DNA of 64,000 bases from Mercurialis annua (taxonomy: Eukaryota; Streptophyta; Magnoliopsida; Malpighiales; Euphorbiaceae): positions 6,393,501 through 6,457,500 of the forward strand of contig NC_065575.1 in NCBI RefSeq assembly GCF_937616625.2, in the 5' to 3' direction. A program made the translations under genes and the position numbers. The notes beneath the pieces are model-generated. The model had not been told where the DNA came from and ran no database searches. It saw only the letters and a program-made list of their open reading frames with translations. Below are positions 1 through 11,441 of this stretch, piece by piece (within the stretch, counting starts at the first letter, position 1; the number at the start of each line of letters is the position of its first letter).

Positions 1-124
1 ATTTTAATGAGCATACACGAATAGAGCCTTGCTAGCTTTAGGAGTAGGTGACAGTAGTTTCCTATCTGATGGATTATGCTGTATTGGTCCTTATATTCAT
101 TATAATGTTTTCTTTTATTATCAG

Positions 125-3100
125 ATGCCTTTGACACTGAACAACTACTATGTGTCATGGAGAACTTGAGGCATGGGCAAGCAGTAGATATCCCGAACTA
201 TGACTTCAAGAGCTACAAAAATGATGTTTTACCTGCAAGAAGGGTACATTTTTCTTGTCTCCTACATTTGATTAATGCAATGCCAAATTGACCTTCTTTT
301 TATGCTAAATCTTGTTGCAGATGGCATAAAGTTTCAGATTGTTTGTAGTTAATATTTGGCTCTTTCTTATCATCGAGGAGGGATGTCTTCAAAATTTTGT
401 TTAGTTATTTTCTCTGATATTTGTTTCATTAGTGGACAAATTTAGACCTGTTGTCTACTGTTTATATCTTTGACGTGGAGGCGAACATATGAAACTCAGA
501 TTATGTTTAGACATTCCATCTCTTTTAACTGTAAATTTGTAATTATTGTTACTGTTCTTCAGGTTAATCCATCAGATGTTATAATTTTGGAAGGCATACT
601 TGTTTTTCACGATACACAAGTTCGAGAATTGATGAACATGAAGATATTTGTTGATACAGGTTATTTATTATCTTTGTAATGTTGTGTTCTTTATTTAGTT
701 CTTTTTTTTCTTTTCAAAATAAACAACTAGATTATGTAATCTTGAATGTTATGTTGTTTTACACTTTATAGAAAGTGAAGCGTTACTTCTGCATTTTGTA
801 TCATTGTTAAGAAACAGGCTTTCCATACTCCGTTAGATAGGAATATGACATCTAGAAGGCATCTAATACAATCAATGAAAAGCAAATTCAGGGTTTTTTC
901 TGATCTAATTCTTTATTTTAAGAGTCTAATGTTTTTATTAAATTGTTTTTGTTTTTCAGGGCCTACCAACTTAGGGAATGGACTTCTATTATCATTTAGG
1001 ATTTGTCTTGTTAACTGGCTGCTTAGAATTCAATAGAAACCGCCAAATACACTTTAGTTCTCCACAAATACTATAGGACCTTGTTTTTGAACTAACTATA
1101 AACCTATTTATTTCTTTTGACTGTGAATTATATAAATGAGTTTGTTTCGAGTGTTTTGGGAGTTTATGTCCTTACTAGTAGGAATTCCCCCTTTTTTCTT
1201 TCCATTTCTCTCTGTCCTGTTATTTTCTTGTAGAGGCTGCCTGCCACAATACTGTTAGTGACATTTTCAGTGATAGATTCTGTTTACTTTGATCTACTTT
1301 TTTTTGCTGTCTATCCAATCTCAGATTTTAATTCTTTAATTTAGACTCTATTATCATGACTCCAGTTCTTCTCTCCAAGACACCATAAAAAATAAGTAGG
1401 TGATTCACCACTCTATCCTACATCAGTGTTGCACGATGATATGTAAATATTAAAGTTTATATATAAAGTCATCTGAATTTTAAACTATGTAATTGTTTTT
1501 TAACTTAAGTGGTCCATGTCAAAATTATACCTCATCCACTCATCAGTAGGCCTAGGGAAGTGTCATTCAGCCTTTAGTTCCTGGGAGTGGAGTGGAATAA
1601 GATGCTTTAGTTGAATATTAAAGAATTCTATATAGTATGACACAAATTCCATCGCCTGAATCATAAATCGAAATGGCACAAGCAAATTCTCATTTGGTGC
1701 AACGCTGTGTGTACTTGCACATATAAAGCTTAAATGTGCACATGGCATATGCATGTTCAGTTGAAATCTCGCTAATGAAAGGCTAACTTCGTTGACTAGC
1801 TAATTTCTCGACTTGATTAATGAATTTCTTAATTTGATCCTTTTGCTAAGTGTCTCAGATAACTCTAAGAGATGGTGATTATTTTTTTCGTCCAATAAAC
1901 TGCCTTAACATTCCTCACTTTCTGCACCTACTTAATAGCAATTTCATATTATTTTCTCACCAACTTTGTTTATTCTTTTTTCTTTTCTTTTAGAACAGTC
2001 TCTGATGTTCATGGTAATATGACTGAATGTATGGCATGTTTTACATCTTTTGCTTTATTTCTTGCTGAGTTGGGCTTTTACTTCACATTGTACAATTTTC
2101 AGTGCAGATGCTGATGTACGTTTGGCGAGAAGAATAAGGCGTGATACTGCTGAGAAGGGCAGAGATATTGGTGCTGTTCTTGATCAGGTTAGTTTTTCAC
2201 TGTCTTGTGATCTTGAAAATCTATTTCTGTCATTTTTTATTATAAAATATCCTGTTATAAATAGCCGGTGAAAGCCTTTTTTTTTACTTGCACCATTTTG
2301 TTCACCTAGATTTCTCTTCCTTTTTTTTAAAAGAAGTAATGTTTGTTAAACTGAGAGATAAGAAGATATGAAATTATAGTCAATCTCACTAACTTGCACC
2401 ATATCCTGCACTATATTTATTGTAAAAATGCAAGGTTCAAATTTGACTGATGGAGACAATTATTTGTCTATCACTTCGCTTTGATCTTCTCCTCCTCTAT
2501 ATATTTGATTCTAAAACAAGTCCTCTGAATTTCATGCAAAAATGTCTATTATAGTCGAATGGTCAAAGAAAAACTTATGCATTGCAATCTGACCCTTCTT
2601 CTCTAAGTAACCATCCTTTTGATCAGTGTTTCTTGTTCACCTTACACATAACCTTGTAAAATTATTCAAAAACGTTGATCAGATCTCACATCTACTCTGA
2701 GTATGTTCTCCATTATGACACATGACGATAGGTTCTCTTATAATTTTTTGGAAAAAAAAAAGTTTTGCTATCATGGTGTGCTACCCTATCCTTTGATAGA
2801 AACTGACAGCTAGTTTTATGCAGTACTCAAAATTTGTGAAGCCAGCTTTCGATGACTTCATACTTCCAACCAAGAAATATGCAGATATCATCATTCCCCG
2901 TGGAGGAGATAATCATGTTGCTGTTGATTTAATTGTACAGCATATCCGAACAAAGCTTGGACAACATGATTTATGTAAAATATATCCTAATTTATATATG
3001 ATTCAGTCAACCTTTCAGGTTGGGTTTCCTCCTTTTTAATTTTTCCCGATGATGATTTCTATTGTAAAATTTGTAAATTTTGATTGAAAAGTATATGGTG

Positions 3101-6100
3101 GTTTGCTTGGTTCAACACCCAGTAGCAGTTGTTTGTTTAAATCCAACAACTGTCATTTGTTTCCTGCAGATACGTGGTATGCATACCCTTATACGTGATG
3201 CTCAAACAACAAAGCATGACTTTGTTTTTTATGCTGATCGGCTGATTCGTTTGGTTAGTTTAGTTTTTCTTCTCTTCTCTTTTCCTGAGAGAATTTTATT
3301 TTTATTAACTTGAAAGTTATTTATTTTATGAGGCATTTTTTCCATACCAACTCTTGAATGTTTACTAGGTTGTTGAACATGGTCTAGGACACCTACCGTT
3401 TACAGAAAAGCAGGTGACCACACCCACAGGTTAGCTGATGCCACTATCACAGCTTCCTACCGCATCATATGGAGTACCCAGAACTTGATTCTGGTTTAAT
3501 TTTTGCATGATGTTTTCTTTTCCTGCAAGGTTTTGATGTTTTCCAGTAGTATAATTCTCTTTATGCTTTTGCTTGATAGATATAGAAAATGGTGACCATG
3601 TTGGCTCCTGGGTGATGATTTGTGTCATTGATTTGTGTTGTTACTAAACTAAATGTAATGCATAAGTAAATCCTCAGCGTAGCACTTTTTTATGATGCCT
3701 TCACTTTCTTTTATGTTAGAGATAGTTGTTTTCTTTGATTTATGCTGTTTTGGAAATATTGATTATATTAGGTGTTGAAATTTCATGTCCTTGTCCTTTC
3801 ACCCTTTATAGAATTTGCTATGCTATATCTGAAGGGAAAAGGGTCCTTTATGCCCTTAAAGTTTGCCTCCAGGATCAAACAAGCCCTCAACGTTAAGAAA
3901 GGTTCAAATATGCCCCTAACGTCTTGAAAAATGAACAACCAAGCCCTGCAATTTCGACAACCAGGCCCTCAACGTCTAACTTATAAGTCAAAATAGGGGC
4001 CTGGTTGTTCACTTTTTAAGACGTCGAGGGCATATTTGAACCTTTCTTAACGTTGAGAGCTTGTTTGATCCTGGAGGCAAACTTTAAGGGCATAAATGAC
4101 CCTTTTCCCATATCTGAAAGAGGAGTAATTTATTATTTGCGTCTAGCCATATTTTGTATTGTTCCTTGCTCTTTTGTTTGAATTTTTTCCATTGATGTTA
4201 TTTTGAATCTGTAATTGCTAAAATTGTATCTGTTAATTTTAGCTACATTTCCTTTTTTGTTATAAATTGCAGGGTCAGTGTACACAGGTGTGGATTTCTG
4301 TAAGAGGCTATGTGGTGTCTCTGTAATTAGGAGGTATGGTGTGGTTTTAAATCTCTAATTAGTGGATTTATTTATTGGGAGAGTTCTAAAACAATCAGAA
4401 GGAAAATTTAGTTTAAGAAAGTTGATTTCCATGTTTATAGATGGCTGAGAAAAACAATCGAAATAACTAAAAATACAAAATAGAAGAATTATCAGTATGC
4501 ATTCTTTCGTTTGCTGATGCTCTTTTTTTTGTCCTTGGACTTTATCTTGGTGAACTGAATTAGCCGTTGTGCACATTCTGAATTTCGCATTATTCCACTG
4601 GTTCCCAAACATTCCCGTGTAAAATACCCGAGTTCTTAACCTTATGATTTTTATTATTATGCTTAATTGCTTTTCACCTTTAGCCTATGTTCATTATATA
4701 GAATCATGTGGTGGGCAATTGTTAGACTGGCCAATTCAATATACTTTGTAGTGACCTTACTTTACTTGAGTACTGCATTTTTAAAAGGATATTACTAATT
4801 GCTCTGTTGCTTGAAAACTTTAATTTTTCCAAAGTTTCTCCCTAAGTTGATTGTTGCTAAGTTTCAATCTCACTTTAAGAATCATACAAGTATTGCTTAG
4901 AGGAGCAGAATGGAATACTGGACTGGATTTTGCATCTGTGAATCTGAAAGCTTTGTTAACATCATCTTCTTGTCGCTTTATATTTACTTCATCCTTTTTT
5001 TTTTCTACCTATTGTCAAACAACTAGCTGATTTGCCATAAACTTATTACAGCGGTGAGAGTATGGAGAATGCTTTGCGAGCATGTTGTAAAGGCATCAAG
5101 ATCGGGAAGATACTTATTCATAGGGAAGGAGACAATGGTCAGCAGGTTTGCAGAATCTTCTCTCTTTATATTTGTGTGTATGTCTCAGAGTGGCGTATAT
5201 TGTTGTCTCCCAACTGTTTAATTCTGACGTTTTCTCGTTGTTTCATTGTTTTGATAGCTAATCTACGAGAAATTGCCACTAGACATCTCAAATAGACATG
5301 TTTTGCTATTGGATCCAATTTTGGGGACAGGTTTGTTTTAATGATAGGAACTATTTCTCATCTCTCTCACTATGCTCTCCCATATCCACTGACCACCCTC
5401 CCACTACTATGGAATATTTGATTTGATGGAAAGTGTTACATTTGCAAAGCCAATGAGGCTTTTTCACGATCTCGGCTAAATGGTCCACCTCTGATTCTTT
5501 TTTCTTGCTTGTCGTTGCTGTTAAATCTAGAATCAAATTCTTGTTATGTTGCGTCGTGGATCAATTGTCAAATCTAATCGTAAGATTTGGTGTTGGTTGT
5601 CACTATCAATTAGAGTAACTTAAAAAGTGGGATATTTGGCTAACTGTAGAGGATCATATAGCCAATTAGAATCACAATAACCTATAAAGCGTAGGTTTAA
5701 AATTCTCACCATGATCGTTTTTCTTTTTGAATCATAATGCTCATATCAATCAAATAAGCTCCGAAACAAATCTAAATCAAAGAATATCGAAACAAATTTA
5801 ATTTTAGATTTATAAAAATCGTGTACTTATTGCGTTTAGTATTTAGGATTTGAGAAATTTTTGTAGATCTAAAAGTAAGAGACTAGAATGGATATGCTAC
5901 CGGAGTTGCTCATTTGTTTTTATTGTTTAGGTTTGTATAACTTATTGGCTTTTCAACGATAATCTCATTTTTGACAAAAAAAACAATAATCTCATTTTAA
6001 ATTTCTTGGGGAATTGTTTCACAGCTCTTTTCAAAATGAGATTGAATTTAAATTTGAATGACTGATTTGCGATTCATCAAATTGGTTTGAATTGCTAGAG

Positions 6101-6983
6101 TAGGGAATAGGCTTGAATCAAACAGAGAATTGTAAGATTTTTATTACTATAATCCACCTAGAATTTGCACATGTATCAGAGTTGGTATCTCGGGGATCTT
6201 ATGTGCTATCTTCTATGAGAAATTCTTAGGTAGACTCAGTCCACCACATCATCCGTGGACTAAGCCTATCACATAATGACACGTCATTAAAATGATGGCA
6301 ATCTTGTAATATTACTATTCAAAAGTGTAAATAAGTAATAAACGAATTTACAAGATTGCCATCATTTTAATGACGTGTCATTATGTGATAGGCTAGTCTA
6401 TGGGTGACGTGGTGGACTGAGTCTACCTAAGAATCTCTCATCTTCTATTGTATTTGTACCCATGTCTAAAGATACTGCCGATATGCATTTTGCAGGATAG
6501 TATAAATTGCAAGTTTGTACTTAAAATTGATAGATGCTAATCTCATATGTAACTGTTTCTAATTAGCTGATTCAAGCTGACTAGTTTACATTCTGTTCAG
6601 GCAACTCCGCTGTTCAAGCCATCTCATTGCTGATTAGAAAGGGTGTCCCAGAGTGCAACATTATATTTCTTAATCTTATATCTGTAAGTCAAGGCCTTCC
6701 GTGTCATTTCTGTTTCCTTAACCTATTATATTATTGTTTCAATGTATTATTTTGCCAATTTCATCTCTGTACAAACATTTGCATTTTGTTTCCCCAGGCA
6801 CCTCAGGGAGTTCATGTGGTCTGCAAAAAATTCCCAAGAATAAAGATAGTAACTTCCGAGATTGAAACTGGATTGAACGAAGATTTTCGTGTCGTTCCTG
6901 GTATGGGAGAGTTTGGGGATAGATATTTCGGAACAGACGATGATGACCAACCTGTGGTTGCCCCTGGACAAAAGATCAATTAA
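125..6983 (+). CDS. UKL: Uridine kinase / uracil phosphoribosyltransferase-like protein, 3' part of gene
   Basis: This is a pyrimidine-salvage enzyme of the plant UKL family, with an N-terminal uridine kinase-like domain and a C-terminal UPRT-like domain. Exons supported by reading frame and splice sites: 125-243, 563-659, 2108-2187, 2824-3018, 3170-3253, 3369-3429, 4273-4333, 5052-5145, 5258-5330, 6601-6683 and 6798-6983 (stop TAA). Seen in sequence: kinase-domain blocks ([41 protein letters not shown]), the linker [20 protein letters not shown], then UPRT blocks ([33 protein letters not shown], the PRPP-site strand [26 protein letters not shown], and the C-terminal [14 protein letters not shown]). 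The exons with the P-loop lie upstream of the window. Two foldback MITEs sit in its introns. Plant UKLs often keep UPRT-like sequence with uncertain UPRT activity, so the catalytic role is family inference. Confidence 0.95.
3834..4109. mobile_element. Foldback MITE (MULE-type) in a UKL intron
   Basis: A 276-bp element. Its left arm begins GGGAAAAGGGTCCTTTATGC and its right arm ends with the near-exact complement (GCATAAATGACCCTTTTCCC). The arms are more than 100 bp each and pair almost throughout. A perfect 9-bp target duplication ATATCTGAA flanks it (3825-3833 and 4110-4118). The 9-bp duplication points to Mutator-like transposase. It has no coding capacity and lies between UKL exons 3369-3429 and 4273-4333, so the UKL primary transcript would contain a long hairpin. 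Confidence 0.92.
6217..6439. mobile_element. Foldback MITE (MULE-type) in a UKL intron
   Basis: A 223-bp element with inverted arms of about 95 bp. The left end is GAGAAATTCTTAGGTAGACT and the right end is the complement ending CTAAGAATCTCTC. A perfect 9-bp target duplication ATCTTCTAT occurs at 6208-6216 and 6440-6448. It sits in the intron before UKL exon 6601-6683. The terminal GAGAAAT resembles the element at 42140, so the two may be related MULE derivatives. Confidence 0.93.
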
Positions 6984-8060
6984 GAGCTGCCAATTATCCA
7001 CAGGGAGTTGAGAGGAATCAGCTAAACTTTCTATGCCTTTTTAAATGCTGAGTTCTGCAACTTCAGTTTTCAACAAATTTTGACTTATAGCATAAAATTT
7101 TCACCTCATTTTTCTTCCCTCTTTTTCTCACCTTAAACATGCATCGCCTATTCGCCTACTTCCATTATTTTTTCTGCACGAGGGGAGGGTTTTGATTGCA
7201 ATCCGCCAGGAGCGCAAACTCCCCTCCCCTCCCCAAACTAAACTCAAATAAATGTTATCCGTTGTATGCATGGCTTAATGATAAATGTATCTCCAAATTT
7301 AAATATCTTACTTGTATGATGAATATCCAGACTTTTCGTTATTTCGTTTGATTCACTAGTCTGAATGCCGCTGTTAGGTCCTTACTATTGTTGTGGCGTG
7401 CATTTTTCTTTTCACATTATGTGATTTGGCATATATCTTTAAATCATTCTTTTAATCTCGAGCTTATAGGTGGTGCATTTGATGAATGAAAAAAGTAAAT
7501 AGGGGTGGGCAAAATTTTGGTCCTGCCGAAACTGAAATATTTTCTTCGGAATGTTTGATATTTGGTTAGTTCAGCCTGGTAATAGATAATATCAGTGTAA
7601 TTTTTGGCTTTAGGATTGAAAAGTTTAGATATTTATGAATTTTGTCAGTTTTTATTGAACCGATCAGGTCGAGTAAAGCTCTGATATGAATTGATAAAGA
7701 CTTTGATATGGTTGCTAGCATCCAAAATTAGCCTTTGTGGCTCTTCAAAAATTGGAGAGAGCCTGTGGATGAGGGATGGATGGGATTTTGCAAATACTAA
7801 CATTTTAATACTATTAGAGATTTGGGGATAAATTGGAAATGGGATGCCACTTGGCTTAGAGAATGATCACTCATTAGTTTATCCAAGGGTGATAATATGT
7901 AATGGGCTAATCTGCTTACACGTGGCGATGAACTGTTCGTGGGTTTGATTCGGTTGGGTATATTCCATAGAATAGAAGCTCATCTTTATATATCTGAGTT
8001 GCTTTGAGTTGTAGTTTTTGTCTTCTAATTTTCGTCCTATCCAAAATCCTTCCTATAGCC
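6984..8060. other. Intergenic region between UKL and aldolase
   Basis: This holds the UKL 3' UTR and the aldolase 5' leader and promoter. A C-rich run (CTCCCCTCCCCTCCCC) lies near 7220-7236. About 7501-7680 resembles the dispersed plant repeat that starts AGGGGTGGGCAAAA and is rich in CCGAA/GGTT motifs. No other coding sequence is evident. I could not assign a TATA box with confidence. Confidence 0.5.
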
Positions 8061-10791
8061 ATGTCTGCCTTTGTTGGCAAATATGCAGGTATACTCTCTT
8101 TCATACTCACTTTCTAACACATACAACAGTACGAGGAAGTGAACCTTAACGTAATAGAAGCATCCCATAATTGGCTTAACTTTTTTATGGCTTCGAAATT
8201 TATGTTACGCGTGCGACTTCAGAATAGACGCATTTTTCATTCAGTATGCAAATGTCATTATTTATTGCAAACGTTTGATTTCTTCCATACCAATTCATGA
8301 GTTGCACATTCGTGTACTTGTATCATGATAAAGTAGAAACCATTGGTTAACAATATTCCTTGTATTTATGCATGCATTATAGATGCATATTTGCTCTATA
8401 TTTTGATTTGGTATTAAATTTTAGTTTTTTTTATATCAAAATGATATAAGCTATCTAACCTTTATTTTAGAGATATGGTACACTCGGCACTTTTCGATTG
8501 AATATATGTAACTAGCTAACGTATATTCTCAACATATTTTATTTAGCGGGACACCATATGTCAATCGCATACGGTGAGCTGAGTCGCAATTCTCAAATTA
8601 CATTATAATATATTGCCATCAATTTTGACATGAAATACAAACTATAAGTATTGATATCATTTTAATACAAATTAAAGTCCTGATAATTGCAAATGTAGGA
8701 TAAAAATTTAGTTCCTAGGCTTTTAATTTCACGTATCAAAGCTTCCGTCAGATTGTGTTTATTAAATATCCTTATATTTAAGCAATGCACTGTTTCTCCA
8801 GAGGAGCTGATCAAGACTGCCAAGTACATCGCCACTCCAGGGAAGGGTATCTTAGCAGCAGACGAGAGCACCGGCACCATCGGCAAGCGTCTCTCCAGCA
8901 TCAATGTCGAGAACATCGAATCAAACCGCCAAGCTCTCCGCGAGCTTCTGTTCACCTCTCCCAACGCCCTAACCTACATTTCCGGCGTCATCCTCTTCGA
9001 AGAAACTCTCTACCAGAACACCTCCGACGGCAAACCATTCGTCGAACTCCTCCAAGAAAATGGCGTCGTTCCCGGCATCAAAGTTGACAAAGGAACAGTC
9101 GAACTAGCCGGCACTGATGGAGAAACAACAACTCAAGGCTTCGACTCGCTCGCCACTCGTTGCCAGCAGTACTACAAGGCTGGCGCTCGATTCGCGAAGT
9201 GGCGTGCAGTTCTGAAGATCGGTCCTACCGAGCCGTCAGAATTGGCGATTCAGCAGAATGCTCAGGGATTGGCTCGTTATGCTATTATTTGTCAGGAAAA
9301 TGGATTGGTGCCCATTGTGGAGCCGGAGGTGTTGACTGATGGGACTCATGATGTGAAGAAATGTGCTGCTGTGACTGAAACTGTTCTTGCTGCTGTTTAT
9401 AAGGCTTTGAATGATCAGCATGTACTTCTTGAAGGCACTCTTCTTAAGCCTAACATGGTTACTCCTGGTTCAAGTGGCCCCAAGGTACTGATATATTTAT
9501 TCTAGGAAATTTTAAACATTGAGACATGTTTTAAATATTTTATTTTTAATTAATAAATATTTGCAATTTATTTTTAAAAATTTATTTGATTTTTATTATT
9601 TTATGAATTTTAATGAAAGAAAATTGAATTTAAAAAAAAATGAATTTCAATTATAATAATCAGACCCCAAATTAAATGATAGAAAAGTAATAGTGAATTT
9701 GATAAAAAAAAAACTTATTAATTAGAGCTAATCTCAGAATTTCTCGATGATAATTTTTTATATTAATTTATTGATATTTGTAGATATATGTTTCAACAAT
9801 AAACTAAAAATTTATTGTATTAAATTAATTAAATGCTTTTAAATGAATTATTTTGGTGAATATACAGTATTAAATTAATTAAAAATTGAGTTTGTTTTGT
9901 GGTATTTGTTTAAACAATAATCAGTCTACTTCTAATGAATAAGAAAAAAATAAAACACTATTGAATTTCATGAAAAAATAAATAACTAACACTGCATATT
10001 ATTTAAAAATATACATTGAATCAAATATTATTGTAATTTCATTGAACTATTATCTTTTGATGTAAAATGGGATTACAGAGTTGTACATAAAAGCTTTTCC
10101 TTTTTTAAATAGGAATTGTTCATTAAAATTATTAATTTAATTTATAGCAAAAATTATTATAGTTAAAATAATTTTTTCTAAAATAGACATATAAAAACTA
10201 AAGAGGCAGAATGGACGGTCATTTCTAGCCGTTCACTTATTATTTCCAGTTGTCTAAATTTCTTTTTATATTATTTTTTTCGTTAATCGTTTCATTCTGC
10301 TTCCTTTTTTAGTCAAGACTGTGTTTCTCTCTCTTCAATCAATCGTATTATAATAGAGATAAATAATTTATCTAGTTCCTTAAAGTTTCTTGAACACATT
10401 GCCATTGTTATTCTTCCAAATTTTACAGGTATCACCAGAGGTGATCGCGGAGCATACAGTCACCGCATTACGCCGGACAGTTCCACCAGCAGTTCCAGGC
10501 ATAGTATTTCTCTCCGGCGGACAAAGCGAACAAGAGGCGACTCTGAACCTCAATGCAATGAACAAGCTTTCAGTATTGAAGCCATGGACACTAACCTTCT
10601 CCTTCGGACGAGCTCTGCAACAAAGCACACTCAAAACATGGGCCGGGAAGAAAGAAAATGTTGAGAAAGCTCAGCAGACATTTCTGCTTCGGTGCAAAAG
10701 TAATTCCGACGCGACGCTCGGAAAGTACGAAGGAGAAGCTGCCGGTGGTTTGGCTTCTGAGAGCTTGTTTGTTGAGGGATACAAGTACTAG
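8061..10791 (+). CDS. FBA: Class I fructose-bisphosphate aldolase, cytosolic type
   Basis: It catalyses reversible cleavage of fructose 1,6-bisphosphate to dihydroxyacetone phosphate and glyceraldehyde 3-phosphate, in glycolysis and gluconeogenesis. Three exons: 8061-8088 (MSAFVGKYA), 8802-9484 and 10429-10791 (stop TAG), giving 357 residues, which matches the usual length of plant cytosolic aldolases. The tiny first exon is supported by a clean donor (GCAG|GTATAC) and by the matching N-terminus; there is no transit peptide. Visible motifs are [17 protein letters not shown] near the N-terminus, [21 protein letters not shown], the Schiff-base lysine in [12 protein letters not shown] (about K225), [18 protein letters not shown] and the C-terminal tyrosine (YKY) used in catalysis. 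All look intact. It lies about 1.1 kb downstream of UKL on the same strand, as its homologues do in Arabidopsis (recalled, not checked). Confidence 0.97.
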
Positions 10792-11441
10792 AGGATGATG
10801 AAAATGATTAATACTATAGTATAATTTTTATGCATGTTTATATGTATTAAATGTTAATCTTCTCTTCTCACCATGCTAATTGCTTTTGATTACAACTATG
10901 TATAATTTCAATATAGATTGGTTCATTTCCAAATTGAGTCCACATGTAATATTTTGAAAATCGATTCATGTTTTATATAGGCCTAATTCATTTAAAAACT
11001 TAAAACTTTTTTCAACTTTTTACAAATCTAATCAAATTTTTAAGTTCAATTGCTGACTACTGCACAACTTTGTCGAGTAACTGTGAAGCTTGCAGCAAAT
11101 TTAAATTTTATAATATAGACTATAGTGAGATCTTTACTAGCTTGTTATTTTCTGAAATTGACCATTCTTGTAAGTTTTGTTTACACACATAATTCTTTTA
11201 TTAATTTCAAATAGTTTCAAACTGTAAAAACTGAAGGAGGATGCTCTTACAACACCAAAAAACAACAATTTAAACAATTACATTGGCATACTTTTAAAGA
11301 AGAAATAATTACTTATATTGCAAGAAAACTATACTTTTAAAACTTCAGAAACCTATATTTTTATAACTTTTATAAAAAAAAATTATTTCGCCCATTCCTC
11401 GTGTTTGCATTTACCGTTTCAGCATTTCCATTTCGCCCACC
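10792..11441. other. Intergenic region, convergent 3' ends of aldolase and NLR
   Basis: AT-rich DNA between the convergently transcribed aldolase and NLR genes; it presumably holds both 3' UTRs. I see no further gene or repeat structure. Confidence 0.5.
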
